A stretch of DNA of 64,000 nucleotides from Vibrio maritimus (lineage in GTDB: Bacteria; Pseudomonadota; Gammaproteobacteria; Enterobacterales; Vibrionaceae), in NCBI RefSeq assembly GCF_021441885.1, contig NZ_CP090438.1, positions 62,001-126,000 on the forward strand. Direction: 5' to 3'. The position numbers and the translations under genes were made by a program. This document shows positions 38,497 to 48,180 of this stretch, piece by piece (the first letter of the stretch is position 1; each line of letters starts with the position of its first letter). Under the pieces are notes generated by a model. The model saw nothing but the letters and a program-made list of their open reading frames with translations. It was not told the origin of the DNA and made no database searches.

Positions 38497-40956
38497 TTAC
38501 TCACTCTCGATGCTTTCATCGTCATCTAAGCTAGGGTCGCTTTGATGAACACTCTCTTGAATAGTAAGGCGTACCTCTGGGTACAACAGACCGTAGAGCA
38601 TACCGGCAAGGTTTTCAGTGGCTGCGATATCGCAGTTACCATCGATATCTAGGTAACCTTGCTCTTTTAGTGTGCTAAATAGCGCCGCGAATACGCCCTT
38701 ATCGAAAAACTCTGGCGCATTGATACTGTGCAGACGACCCAGGCGCTGAGCAATGTCTTGGCTCTTTTGTTCTAGATCGCGCTTGCCAAGCTCTGGGTAG
38801 CACGCCAGCAGATTAAGAGAAATCGCGTAGCGCTGCAGCGTCTCAGAAATCGTGCGGCCCAACAGCATCAGAGTTTGGGTGTTGGACTGATTCATTGACA
38901 CGACGCCTTGATCAACCAGCACCAGTTCTTGGCGCGACAGCTCATTGATAATGCTATCGACCATCGACTCCAGCTCGCTCTCTTCAATGCTCAAGAACAG
39001 CTCTTTTTTCAAGAAAGGATAGAGCTTCTGAACATTGTATTGAATCTGCTCCAGTGACAGTTTGTGCTGACGAATCAACATCTGTGCGATAAGTGATGGC
39101 AGTGCGAACAGGTGAATAATGTTATTGCGGTAGTAGGTCATCAGAATCGACTGGTGACGGTCTAGTGAGATAATGTCACCTAGGGTGTCCGACTCAATAA
39201 CAAATTTATCCAGTGACTCGGCATGCGCGACAAGCTCTTCTGCCGTTGCATTAGGCAGCGTACATGTCTTCGAATAAGGTACGTGTTTAAGCAGTGAAAG
39301 ATAGCAATCAATCTGGTTAACTAAGCTATCACGAGACAGTGCACGTTGGCGTGATGCCAACAGAGCAGTCGCACAAAGCGTCAGAGCATTAGCGGCGGCA
39401 GCGTCGTTGATGTTGGTCATCATCTTAGTCGCAAGGTCATTCACCGCAGGAACCAACCACTGTGGCTTGCTGGTACCCATTGGGTCGATGTCTTGCGTCC
39501 AGTTAGGTGCCGCTTCGTTAAGGTACTGGTTAAGTGGGATTGGCTCACCAAAGTTCACGTAGCCTTGACCGAAGTTACGCAGCTTACGCAGCGTTTTAAG
39601 CACCTGACCCGCGTTCTCTTTCTCTTTGCGCTTGCCGCGTAGCTCTTTCGCGTAAGTGCTCACTTCCATCACGTGTTCGTAACCAATGTAAACAGGCACT
39701 AACGTGACAGGACGGTTAAGACCGCGCAGCATAGCTTGAATCGTCATCGCCAACATGCCGGTTTTCGCTTGCAGTAAGCGACCGGTACGTGAGCGACCAC
39801 CCTCACTGAAGTACTCCACTGAGTAGCCTTTCGCGAACAGTTCAGCGAGGTACTCACGGAAAATCGTCGAATACAGCTTGTTGCCCTTAAAGCTGCGGCG
39901 AATAAAGAAGGCGCCACCGCGGCGAAAAATAGGGCCGGCTGGGAAGAAGTTGAGGTTGATGCCCGCGGCAATATGCGGCGGAACCATACCTTCTTTGTAC
40001 AGCACGTAAGAGAGCAACAGGTAGTCCATGTGACTGCGGTGACACGGAACGTAAACAATCTCGTGACCGTCTTGAGCCAGGCGGCGAACGGTAGAGGCGT
40101 TGCTGACATTGATGCCTTGATACAGCTTGTTCCACAGCCATGTCAGAACGTGATCACCACTTTTTACTAGCTTGTAGGAGAAATCTGCGGCGATCTCATC
40201 CATGATTTGCTGAGCTTCTTTGCGTGCCTTCTCTTCACTCACGTCGTTGCTTTGTGCGTGGTCTTTGATCGCTTGTTCGATAACTTGCGAGTTGAGCAGG
40301 CGATGGAACAGCACTTGGCGGTTTGGCAGGTTGGGGCCTGATGCTGCGAGTTTCTGACGCGAGAAGTGAATGCGGGCCACGCGAGCGAGTTTGTGTGCAA
40401 TAGACTCATCGGTGCCGTGAGAATCAGCCATATAGCGCAGTGATACCACTGGGCTAAAGCGAACCATGCAGTCTCGGCCAGATGCCAATACCGCCATGGT
40501 TTTTTGTACGCCATTCATCGGCTGCAAGTAAGGTTTTGGCGTTTCTTCTTTGCCAGGCTTACGACCCCATAAGACCGTCGCAGGAATCACTTGAACATCA
40601 AGTGATGGGTCTTTTTCGTGCTCTTTGAGTAGATCAGAGAAGAGGGCAATAGACTCATTCGGGACGTCTTGGTCGCTGGTAATCAGCGTCGGTCTTGAAG
40701 CTATGAACACAAAGCGATCACGTTCTTCGCCATTGAGCACGATCGGCTCAAGCGGATCTGGCAGTCCTACCGCGAGCGCTTGCTTTTGTAGGGTCAGGAG
40801 ATCAACGTTTGAGCTGAAGGGCAGTGCATACACCACAGGTTTCGAGATATCGATATTGTGGTCTTCGATGGGGTTAGATGGAATCGCCGTCCCTTTTACT
40901 AGCACCGACATGGGCAGTTTTATAAAGGAACGGAACAGTGATTGTCCTGAAGACAT
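38497..40956 (-). CDS. plsB: Glycerol-3-phosphate 1-O-acyltransferase
   Basis: An 819-residue enzyme of nearly the Escherichia coli length (807). It acylates glycerol-3-phosphate with acyl-ACP or acyl-CoA, the first step of phospholipid synthesis, at the inner membrane. Catalytic His306 and Asp311 form the H-X4-D motif in CHRSHMDYLL. FFIRRSFKGN, YFSEGGRSRTGR and VPVYIGYE are further acyltransferase blocks. It is divergent from lexA and convergent with ubiA. Confidence 0.98.
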   Translation of the reverse strand: MSSGQSLFRSFIKLPMSVLVKGTAIPSNPIEDHNIDISKPVVYALPFSSNVDLLTLQKQALAVGLPDPLEPIVLNGEERDRFVFIASRPTLITSDQDVPNESIALFSDLLKEHEKDPSLDVQVIPATVLWGRKPGKEETPKPYLQPMNGVQKTMAVLASGRDCMVRFSPVVSLRYMADSHGTDESIAHKLARVARIHFSRQKLAASGPNLPNRQVLFHRLLNSQVIEQAIKDHAQSNDVSEEKARKEAQQIMDEIAADFSYKLVKSGDHVLTWLWNKLYQGINVSNASTVRRLAQDGHEIVYVPCHRSHMDYLLLSYVLYKEGMVPPHIAAGINLNFFPAGPIFRRGGAFFIRRSFKGNKLYSTIFREYLAELFAKGYSVEYFSEGGRSRTGRLLQAKTGMLAMTIQAMLRGLNRPVTLVPVYIGYEHVMEVSTYAKELRGKRKEKENAGQVLKTLRKLRNFGQGYVNFGEPIPLNQYLNEAAPNWTQDIDPMGTSKPQWLVPAVNDLATKMMTNINDAAAANALTLCATALLASRQRALSRDSLVNQIDCYLSLLKHVPYSKTCTLPNATAEELVAHAESLDKFVIESDTLGDIISLDRHQSILMTYYRNNIIHLFALPSLIAQMLIRQHKLSLEQIQYNVQKLYPFLKKELFLSIEESELESMVDSIINELSRQELVLVDQGVVSMNQSNTQTLMLLGRTISETLQRYAISLNLLACYPELGKRDLEQKSQDIAQRLGRLHSINAPEFFDKGVFAALFSTLKEQGYLDIDGNCDIAATENLAGMLYGLLYPEVRLTIQESVHQSDPSLDDDESIESE

Positions 40957-41180
40957 AAAGGTTCACAGCCTCAATTTGTTCAAAGAAACAATGCCAGAGG
41001 ATGAAGCATGGCAACACAATGTTGTGTATTAATCCTAGGCATTAGATTTAGTGCGCCGCAAGCATACCAGAAACTGGTCTTACCTTTTACTGAAAAAACA
41101 GTACAACGACATATTTACAATTCTATGCGCCATTGTGTTTAGTTATGGTGTCAATCTGCTAAAAAAACAACCAATTATCG

Positions 41181-41208
41181 TTGCAATTACAGTATTACTG
41201 GATATACT
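41181..41208 (+). promoter_or_regulatory. Putative lexA promoter
   Basis: TTGCAA, a 16-nt spacer, and TATACT. The -10 lies inside the first SOS box, so LexA binding would occlude it. Confidence 0.7.
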
Positions 41209-41233
41209 CACAGTTAACTGTATAAACAGACAG
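41198..41233 (+). promoter_or_regulatory. Tandem SOS (LexA) boxes
   Basis: Box 1 is CTGGATATACTCACAG (41198-41213) and box 2 is CTGTATAAACAGACAG (41218-41233). Both fit CTG-N10-CAG and lie 20 bp apart, nearly the Escherichia coli lexA arrangement. They indicate autoregulation. Confidence 0.92.
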
Positions 41234-41240
41234 GTGATGT

Positions 41241-41864
41241 ATGAAGCCGCTAACGCCCCGACAACAGCAGGTCTTTGATCTAATCAAAGCCAAGATAGAC
41301 GACGTAGGTATGCCACCTACGCGTGCCGAAATCGCTAAGGAACTTGGGTTCCGCTCAGCGAATGCGGCCGAAGAACACCTAAAAGCACTCGCTCGTAAAA
41401 AAGCGATTGAAATCATTCCAGGCGCCTCCCGTGGTATCCGAATTCTGCTTGAGCAACAAGCAGCGAACGAAGACCAAGGCCTACCGCTTATCGGTCAAGT
41501 GGCGGCAGGTGAGCCTATCTTGGCTCAAGAGCACGTAGAAGCACACTACCAAGTGGATCCGACTATGTTTAAGCCTCAGGCGGATTTCCTACTTCGCGTA
41601 AACGGCGAGAGTATGAAGGATATCGGTATCATGGATGGCGACCTACTAGCGGTTCATAAAACCCAAGACGTTCGTGACGGTCAGGTTGTGGTCGCGCGCG
41701 TTGACGAAGATGTGACGGTGAAGCGTTTGGAGCGCAAAGGCGCAACGGTTCTATTACATGCAGAAAACGAAGAGTTTTCGCCGATTGAAGTCGACTTGAC
41801 GGCGCAGCATTTAGCCATTGAAGGCATCGCCGTGGGCATCATCCGTAACACGGATTGGATGTAA
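41241..41864 (+). CDS. lexA: LexA, SOS repressor
   Basis: A 207-residue repressor. A winged helix-turn-helix (PPTRAEIAKELGFRSANAAEEH) is followed by the self-cleavage domain: Ala89-Gly90 scissile bond (QVAAGEP), nucleophile Ser124 (NGESMKDIG) and Lys161 (VTVKRLER). RecA-stimulated cleavage derepresses the SOS genes. Two LexA boxes lie just upstream. It is divergent from plsB. Confidence 0.98.
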   Translation: MKPLTPRQQQVFDLIKAKIDDVGMPPTRAEIAKELGFRSANAAEEHLKALARKKAIEIIPGASRGIRILLEQQAANEDQGLPLIGQVAAGEPILAQEHVEAHYQVDPTMFKPQADFLLRVNGESMKDIGIMDGDLLAVHKTQDVRDGQVVVARVDEDVTVKRLERKGATVLLHAENEEFSPIEVDLTAQHLAIEGIAVGIIRNTDWM

Positions 41865-42025
41865 CCTAATTCGGCGGAAGGGCATTTTGTTGTCTTCCGC
41901 CAACCTTCCTCGGCCAAAATTACACAAATTGTAGAAAAAATACCCGTCTCTACTCCACTCCGTGCTCACTTTCTGGTATGTTTCGCACCCTTGTATTGAT
42001 CAGGGTATCGTTCAGGAGAGGAATT

Positions 42026-42664
42026 GTGGAATCTTGCCCACTGTGTTCGGGACAATCCGTCCACCATTACCATAGTGACAAAAAGCGTGATTACTTGCAG
42101 TGCTCGCGTTGTGAATTGGTGTTTGTGCCAAGAGAGCAGCGTCTCGATGCAGTGAGTGAAAAGGCGCACTATGACCTTCACAATAACGATCCCCAAGACC
42201 AAGGATACCGCCGCTTTTTGTCTCGATTGGCAGAGCCAATTTTGCAGCGAATTGCACCCGGTTCAAAAGGACTAGACTTTGGATGTGGTCCAGGTCCGAC
42301 TCTGTCACTGATGCTCACAGAGCAAGGTCATGACATGGCACTGTACGATCTGTACTATTATCCGGATAAATCCGTACTCGATAATAGCTACGATGTGGTG
42401 ACTGCGACAGAGGTTATCGAACACTTGTATGAGCCAAACCAGGTTTGGCAACAATGGTTATCGCTCATTAAGCCTGGAGGATGGTTAGGCTTAATGACAA
42501 AACTGGTGATAGATGTAGACGCATTTGCAAAATGGCACTACAAAAATGACCAGACACATGTTGTTTTCTTTAGTCGAGCCACGTTCTTGTATTTAGCAGA
42601 GCGAGACGGGCTGGATATTGAATTCATTGGTAATGATGTCATTTTACTGAGGAAGCTTACGTAA
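42026..42664 (+). CDS. Zinc-ribbon class I SAM methyltransferase
   Basis: About 212 residues from a GTG that has AGGAG 7 nt upstream. An N-terminal zinc ribbon (CPLCSG and CSRCELVF) precedes a methyltransferase domain with motif I LDFGCGPGP and VTATEVIEHLYEP. It shares one base with yihI. The substrate is unknown; an N-terminal zinc ribbon is also seen in some RNA and small-molecule methyltransferases. Confidence 0.8.
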   Translation: MESCPLCSGQSVHHYHSDKKRDYLQCSRCELVFVPREQRLDAVSEKAHYDLHNNDPQDQGYRRFLSRLAEPILQRIAPGSKGLDFGCGPGPTLSLMLTEQGHDMALYDLYYYPDKSVLDNSYDVVTATEVIEHLYEPNQVWQQWLSLIKPGGWLGLMTKLVIDVDAFAKWHYKNDQTHVVFFSRATFLYLAERDGLDIEFIGNDVILLRKLT

Positions 42665-43230
42665 TGAGTCGTAAGAAAAAATCAAGAAAGCCGGGTTCTA
42701 ATCCAGAGCCGGTAGTTGCGGTTACCCGTAACCGTTCACAAGCGGACGTTGACGGTCGCTTGCGCAAGCGTTTGAAAAAACGCAAAGGTCAGAAGTCAGG
42801 CAGCCGCCACTCTGAAGGCAAAGCTGTTAACCAGTCGACGGGTGGCGCTAAGCTAGACCCTCGCCTAGGCAGTAAGAAGAAGATCCCGCTTATCGTTGAG
42901 CCTACAAAGAAGCCAACCAAAGTTGAGCGTCGTCTATCTGCTGAGCAAGAGCTCGAGATGCTAGAGAACGATGCGCAACTGAACGTGTTGCTCGATCGTA
43001 TCGAAAGCGGTGAGAACCTAGGTGCTGGTCTACAGAAATACGTGGACGAAAAACTGGATCGTATTGAGAAGCTGATGAATCAACTTGGTCTTATGGAGCC
43101 TGAGTATGATGAAGACGAAGAGCTTGATATGCCAGTGGCTGAGGTGTCTGCACCAAGCAAGAAAACAAGCAGTGATGATGATCTATTGTCGCAGTTTGAA
43201 GATATCGACATGGATCAGTTCAAAGGGTAA
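42664..43230 (+). CDS. yihI: YihI, GTPase-activating protein for Der
   Basis: A 188-residue protein. A basic disordered N-terminus (SRKKKSRKPG, RLRKRLKKRKGQKSG) is followed by an acidic helical region ending QFEDIDMDQFKG. YihI stimulates the GTPase of Der (EngA) in late 50S assembly. It overlaps the methyltransferase gene by one base and precedes a DUF2489 gene, near hemN as in Escherichia coli. Confidence 0.92.
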   Translation: MSRKKKSRKPGSNPEPVVAVTRNRSQADVDGRLRKRLKKRKGQKSGSRHSEGKAVNQSTGGAKLDPRLGSKKKIPLIVEPTKKPTKVERRLSAEQELEMLENDAQLNVLLDRIESGENLGAGLQKYVDEKLDRIEKLMNQLGLMEPEYDEDEELDMPVAEVSAPSKKTSSDDDLLSQFEDIDMDQFKG

Positions 43231-43245
43231 CAAGGGGTAGAGTAG

Positions 43246-43740
43246 ATGAATACCGTGACGCTGTTAACCATTGCTGGTGTGCTCATTATTGTGGGCTTGG
43301 CAAGCTACGCGGGCTATTTGCTACTGCAACTCAAAAAGCAAAAGGAGTTGCAACAACAGCATCGTGAGCTGGCAATCAAAAAGCGTAATGCCAACATCTT
43401 CGAGAGTGTGGATACCATTTGCTTAGCGACGATTCAGGGGCAGTGCGACCTGTCGGAAGCGGCAATTCGCCTCTATAACATCATGGACTATGTTCAAGGT
43501 GATGAGCGCGTCGACTTTGACAAAGAGTTTCCTGCCACTGCTGAGCTTTTCCATATCGTCAAAGACATGCCTCGCGGTGATGCGAGACAGGAGATGGAAA
43601 AGCAACAGCGAATGCGTGACAATCTGACGCGCCAAAAAGCGGAAGCACGCCTCAATGATGCTATTGTAGAAGAGCTAAAAACGCTGCAACGCACCGTCCA
43701 GCCTCTCAATGACCAAATCGATATCAAACTGGTGGGTTAG
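43246..43740 (+). CDS. DUF2489 family membrane protein
   Basis: A 164-residue protein with an N-terminal transmembrane helix (about 4-26, LLTIAGVLIIVGLASYAG) followed by a cytoplasmic helical domain (DSICLAT-like and CDLSEAAIRLYNIMD). It matches DUF2489. It lies 15 nt after yihI and is presumably cotranscribed with it. The function is unknown. Confidence 0.86.
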   Translation: MNTVTLLTIAGVLIIVGLASYAGYLLLQLKKQKELQQQHRELAIKKRNANIFESVDTICLATIQGQCDLSEAAIRLYNIMDYVQGDERVDFDKEFPATAELFHIVKDMPRGDARQEMEKQQRMRDNLTRQKAEARLNDAIVEELKTLQRTVQPLNDQIDIKLVG

Positions 43741-43760
43741 CTTTAGCTTGCCTACCGTTA

Positions 43761-43828
43761 GCAAGTGATCGTGATAGCAAAATTGGCGATCACTTGCACA
43801 ATTCCACTTCTTGACGGGATACCCGTCA
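43761..43828. promoter_or_regulatory. Two inverted repeats upstream of hemN
   Basis: GCAAGTGATCG (43761-43771) is perfectly complementary to CGATCACTTGC (43787-43797). TGACGGG-ATA-CCCGTCA (43812-43828) is a second perfect palindrome. Neither is followed by a T-run, so they look more like operators or leader structures than terminators. Confidence 0.55.
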
Positions 43829-43943
43829 TATTTGTGTGGCAAAATAGCGCCTAGTTGACTCCCTATACCGTCAGGCATTTCTCGTCGGTCTTAGCTCGTA
43901 GGTTTAGTGGGGCGAAAGCAACGTGTTTATTGGAAGTATGACC

Positions 43944-45335
43944 ATGTCTCAAAATCAATCCGAAACTCAACAACAGATCGTCTGGGATCAAGCTATCCTC
44001 GACAAATACAACTATTCCGGTCCGCGATACACCTCGTATCCAACGGCGGTTGAGTTTCATGAAGCGTATACCATTTCTGATTACGATATGGCGTGTACTC
44101 AATACCCAGAGCGTCCGCTTTCGCTGTATGTTCATATCCCCTTCTGTCACAAGCTTTGCTACTACTGTGGCTGTAATAAGGTGATTACTCGTCATGCGCA
44201 CAAAGCCGATGAGTATCTTGATGTTATTGAGCATGAGATTCGCCAGCGTGCGTCCTTGCTGCAGGGCCGAAAAGTCACCCAGCTGCATTTTGGTGGTGGT
44301 ACGCCAACCTTCCTGACGAAGAGCCAAATCAGCCGCCTAATGGCCATCTTGCGTGGTGAGTTTTTCTTTGAAGCGGATGCTGAGATCAGCATTGAAGTCG
44401 ATCCACGCGAAATTGAGCTGGATATGCTTGACCACCTACGTGAGGAAGGCTTCAACCGACTAAGTATTGGTGTTCAAGACTTCAATAAAGAGGTTCAAAA
44501 ACTGGTAAACCGCGAGCAAGATGAAGAGTTCATTTTTGCTATGGCGAAGCGAGCGAAAGAGCTTGGTTTCCGCTCGACCAACCTAGACTTGATTTACGGC
44601 TTGCCAAAGCAGACAAAAGACCGATTTGCACAGACACTTGAGCAGGTGCTCACCATGCGCCCTGGTCGTTTGTCGGTGTTTAACTACGCACACATGCCAA
44701 ACCTGTTTGCAGCGCAGCGTAAAATCAAAGATGAGGACCTGCCGCAAGCTGAAGAGAAGATGGCTATCCTGCAAGATACCATTGCTACCTTGACCGGTGC
44801 GGGTTATCAGTTTATCGGTATGGATCACTTTGCGCTTCCTGAAGATGAGTTGGCTGTTGCTCAGCGCGCTGGGGAGCTGCACCGAAACTTCCAAGGCTAC
44901 ACCACACAGGGCGATTGTGACTTGGTTGGGTTTGGTGTTTCTGCTATCTCTATGATTGGTGACAGCTACGCTCAGAACCAAAAAGAGCTGAAGAAATACT
45001 ACGCTCAGGTGAACGAGTCTCGTCATGCGTTGTGGAAAGGTGTGGTGCTAGACAAAGATGACTTGATCCGTCGTGAGGTCATCAAGCAGCTTATCTGTAA
45101 CTTCAGCCTAGACAAGCGGTTCGTTGAAAAGATGTTTGCTATCGACTTCAATCAGTACTTTGCAGAAGATTTGAAACTGCTGCAAACCTTCATTGACGAT
45201 GAGTTGGTCGCGGTGTCAGATGACATGATTGAGGTGACTCTGCGAGGTCGCCTGTTGATTCGCAATATCTGCATGAGCTTTGACAAATACCTCCGCCAGC
45301 GTGCACGTCAGCAACAGTTCTCACGCGTTATCTAA
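43944..45335 (+). CDS. hemN: Oxygen-independent coproporphyrinogen-III oxidase
   Basis: About 463 residues from the ATG of MSQNQSE, which has GGAAG 7 nt upstream; GTG and ATG starts slightly upstream are possible. It is a radical-SAM enzyme with the C-x3-C-x2-C cluster motif at Cys68, Cys72 and Cys75 (CHKLCYYCGC) and the glycine motif HFGGGTPT. It decarboxylates coproporphyrinogen III without oxygen in haem synthesis. The two upstream palindromes may relate to oxygen control. Confidence 0.97.
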   Translation: MSQNQSETQQQIVWDQAILDKYNYSGPRYTSYPTAVEFHEAYTISDYDMACTQYPERPLSLYVHIPFCHKLCYYCGCNKVITRHAHKADEYLDVIEHEIRQRASLLQGRKVTQLHFGGGTPTFLTKSQISRLMAILRGEFFFEADAEISIEVDPREIELDMLDHLREEGFNRLSIGVQDFNKEVQKLVNREQDEEFIFAMAKRAKELGFRSTNLDLIYGLPKQTKDRFAQTLEQVLTMRPGRLSVFNYAHMPNLFAAQRKIKDEDLPQAEEKMAILQDTIATLTGAGYQFIGMDHFALPEDELAVAQRAGELHRNFQGYTTQGDCDLVGFGVSAISMIGDSYAQNQKELKKYYAQVNESRHALWKGVVLDKDDLIRREVIKQLICNFSLDKRFVEKMFAIDFNQYFAEDLKLLQTFIDDELVAVSDDMIEVTLRGRLLIRNICMSFDKYLRQRARQQQFSRVI

Positions 45336-45366
45336 CGTTAGCTGACGTAGAGTCGACCAAATAGCG

Positions 45367-45402
45367 AAAGCCCACTAGCCAGTTAGCGTAGTGGGCTTTT
45401 TT
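45367..45402. terminator. Terminator between hemN and the GGDEF-EAL gene
   Basis: AAAGCCCACTA pairs with TAGTGGGCTTT and is followed by Ts. It lies between convergent genes. Confidence 0.9.
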
Positions 45403-45439
45403 ACATCTGGGATATGGGGACTGACAAACGTTTACGGGC

Positions 45440-48004
45440 TTAGGCCATCTTATCGAGTGAGTTGACTTGATCATCCCAAAGCATACTTGGCCACTTCTCT
45501 ATTGGAAGAGGCGGGCTGAACAAATAGCCCTGCGCATGATGGCATCCAAGGGATTGAATGAGCTCAGCTTGTTGCTGGGTCTCAACACCTTCGGCAACCA
45601 GGCTAAAGCCAAAACTCTTAGAAAGCTTGGTAATGGCGGCAACGACGCTGTCGTCGACGTTATCACGTGTCAGTCGGTCGACAAACGCCTTGTCGATCTT
45701 CAAGCTATCAAACGGCAGCTTGTGCAGATAGGCTAGCGAGGAATACCCGGTACCAAAATCATCAATCGCGATGCTTGCGCCCAGAGATTTAATGAGGCTC
45801 ATATTATCCAATAGTACCGGATCGTTATCAGCCAGCTTTGATTCCGTTACTTCGATGGTCAGTTGGCTGACAGGGAATCGAGTTCTCTCAAGCAACTGAC
45901 TCAACTGCTCTACATAGTCTCCGTCTGACAGTTCAAGAACGGACACATTGATATGCAGCTGGAAATTGGCGGGCAACGCACCCTTGTCTATCTCTGTCTT
46001 GACCGTCTGCATTGCTTCCGCTGCCATGTGTTGACCAATTGCCTTGATAAGACCGGAGCTCTCCGCCAGAGGGATAAAATCGAGTGGAGAGATAAACTGC
46101 CCTTGATGATCGCGCAGCCTCAGAAGTGCTTCTGCGCCAAATGGCTGGCCGGAGCGAATATCGACAAGGGGTTGGAAGTAGACTTCGAAAAGGTCATGGT
46201 CGATGGCGTGGCGTAAGTAGGTCAGCAATCGAGTTTTGTTCTTAGACTGCTCTGCCATCACAGGCGTATAGATGCTGACGTGATTACTCTCGGTCTTAGC
46301 ATGACTGAGCGCAATACCTGCATTTCGAAGGCAGGTGTCTGCCTTTGCGCAGTCAGAGGTGATTCCGATAGAGATGTTGACGCTCAGTGGCTCTCCCGCC
46401 ACCACAAAGGGTGCAGAGAAAACCTGACGCAGACGATGTTGATAGCAAAGCTGTTGCTCTGCGGTGATGCTGGGTAGATAGATTGCAAACTCATCGCCAG
46501 CAACGCGCCCCAAGACGCCATTCTCTGCTAAAACCCAAGCTTTGAGGCGCTCAGCAACGATGGTGAGTAGTACATCTCCATAGTGATGCCCAAGGCTATC
46601 ATTAATGTCACGAAACTGATTAATGCCAAGTAGCATCATGGTACCACTGCTACTTTGCTGCGCCTTTAGCGAGTCGCACGTCTCGATAAAGCCCTGACGA
46701 CTGTACAGCTTGGTTAAGTTATCGCGAGTCAGCTGCTCTCGCAAAGCATGAAACGAGGCTTGCAGGTGTGAGCGCATCGACGAAAAGCTTTGCAGCAGTT
46801 GTGAGATTTCGCTAATTCGATTGCGTTTTGGTAACGGGTAATCCCATGAACCATTGGCAATTTGCTTAGCCGCTTCTGCCGTTTCCGAGAGTGGCACGGT
46901 AAGCCTGTTGAGAACGACAATCCCCATGCCCAATCCTAGTAGACCAAGGATAAGCCCTGCCCAGAGCATACGATTGCTAACTACTGGAATATTGCCCATT
47001 AAATCGTCGGCAGAAATCACCACCGCGACATACCAACTCAAGCGCTTATCGGATTGATAAGGGCTAATCATGATGTACTGTGTCGTGCTCTCATCATCGA
47101 ACGCGAGAAGCTTGGGGGCGCTTGGCTCCATATTGTGGATGCTTTGACTCAGATACTGCAGCAGCGGGCTTTCGCTGTTAGACAACGAGCGACGATGGCC
47201 CGATTTATCCAAAATGGTCCCAGTGCCACTTTGAGCAATGAGCTCATGGTGTTCATCCACCACGTAAACTCTGGCACTGTGTGTGGTATCCAAATCATTA
47301 AGAAAACGACTAAAGGTATCAATCTGAACATCAATGGCCGCAACACCAATCAGTTCACGCGTGCCACGAAGAGATTGAAACACAGGAGAGAGCGCGGAAA
47401 TCGTGATCTCCTGCGCTTCATCTGCATTGGTATAGACTTTTGACCAGGTCGCGTCAGGCTGCTGACGTACAGGTTGATACCAAGGGCGCTCGCGCGGGTC
47501 ATAGGGTGAAATCGTGGCCACGACCTTCGACTCGCGAGTATCAGAGGCGTAGACATTGAGGGTATCTTCGGTACCAATGTCTTTGACCATCAGCGAAAAC
47601 TCAGACTCTTCACCGTCACGCTTAGTTACTCTCAGCGCAAGAAACTCACCTTGCTCCCCGCCAAAACCCATCAAGTCAATTTGTGGAGATTGTACGTTAA
47701 GAGAGGCGAAGCTGGAGCGCAGGTAGGCCTCCAATTTAGCGGTATCATTGGGCGTGTAGAGCTGGTGGTATTCGATAGCGTGCGCCAGAGTTTCGACGGC
47801 GGTCATTGGCTTGTCGAGATAGATATCAAGACTGTGCACTACGTTCGTGGTTAAGCTAGAGAGTTGTCTGTCGCCGACCTCCATCGCCAGGTCGTCATAA
47901 CGTTGTTTCTGCAGCCATAGGATAGTGCCAACCGAGCACAAGAACACCGCAATAAAGGGTGCAATCAGTGCTTTTTTGAGGGACAGAGTGAATAATCCAG
48001 GCAT
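45440..48004 (-). CDS. Membrane GGDEF-EAL cyclic-di-GMP protein
   Basis: An 854-residue protein. Its order is an N-terminal transmembrane helix, a large periplasmic dCache-like sensor (about 35-330), a second helix, HAMP (about 360-415), GGDEF (about 425-585) and EAL (about 590-845). The GGDEF signature reads RVAGDEF. The EAL domain retains GAEALLR, DDFGTGYSSL and QGYLFSPP, so phosphodiesterase activity is likely and cyclase activity is possible. The signal sensed by the Cache domain is unknown. It is convergent with hemN. Confidence 0.92.
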   Translation of the reverse strand: MPGLFTLSLKKALIAPFIAVFLCSVGTILWLQKQRYDDLAMEVGDRQLSSLTTNVVHSLDIYLDKPMTAVETLAHAIEYHQLYTPNDTAKLEAYLRSSFASLNVQSPQIDLMGFGGEQGEFLALRVTKRDGEESEFSLMVKDIGTEDTLNVYASDTRESKVVATISPYDPRERPWYQPVRQQPDATWSKVYTNADEAQEITISALSPVFQSLRGTRELIGVAAIDVQIDTFSRFLNDLDTTHSARVYVVDEHHELIAQSGTGTILDKSGHRRSLSNSESPLLQYLSQSIHNMEPSAPKLLAFDDESTTQYIMISPYQSDKRLSWYVAVVISADDLMGNIPVVSNRMLWAGLILGLLGLGMGIVVLNRLTVPLSETAEAAKQIANGSWDYPLPKRNRISEISQLLQSFSSMRSHLQASFHALREQLTRDNLTKLYSRQGFIETCDSLKAQQSSSGTMMLLGINQFRDINDSLGHHYGDVLLTIVAERLKAWVLAENGVLGRVAGDEFAIYLPSITAEQQLCYQHRLRQVFSAPFVVAGEPLSVNISIGITSDCAKADTCLRNAGIALSHAKTESNHVSIYTPVMAEQSKNKTRLLTYLRHAIDHDLFEVYFQPLVDIRSGQPFGAEALLRLRDHQGQFISPLDFIPLAESSGLIKAIGQHMAAEAMQTVKTEIDKGALPANFQLHINVSVLELSDGDYVEQLSQLLERTRFPVSQLTIEVTESKLADNDPVLLDNMSLIKSLGASIAIDDFGTGYSSLAYLHKLPFDSLKIDKAFVDRLTRDNVDDSVVAAITKLSKSFGFSLVAEGVETQQQAELIQSLGCHHAQGYLFSPPLPIEKWPSMLWDDQVNSLDKMA

Positions 48005-48180
48005 ACAAACAACGTACTTAACTGATGAAACAAACAGAATGAAGTTAACGGGCGAGGGTTTCGCCGGTCTCTATAATAAATCGGCAGAGCGGGGGTAAAG
48101 TTTAGGCCATTAACACAATTAATGGCCCAAATAAGTGATAGTTTTGTCGGTAAAGTGTGTGCGAATGTGTGACGTCAGTA

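Noticed and set aside
43811..43839. TTGACG as a -35 element for hemN
   Set aside because: No acceptable -10 hexamer is found 16-18 nt downstream, and TTGACG is part of the palindrome.
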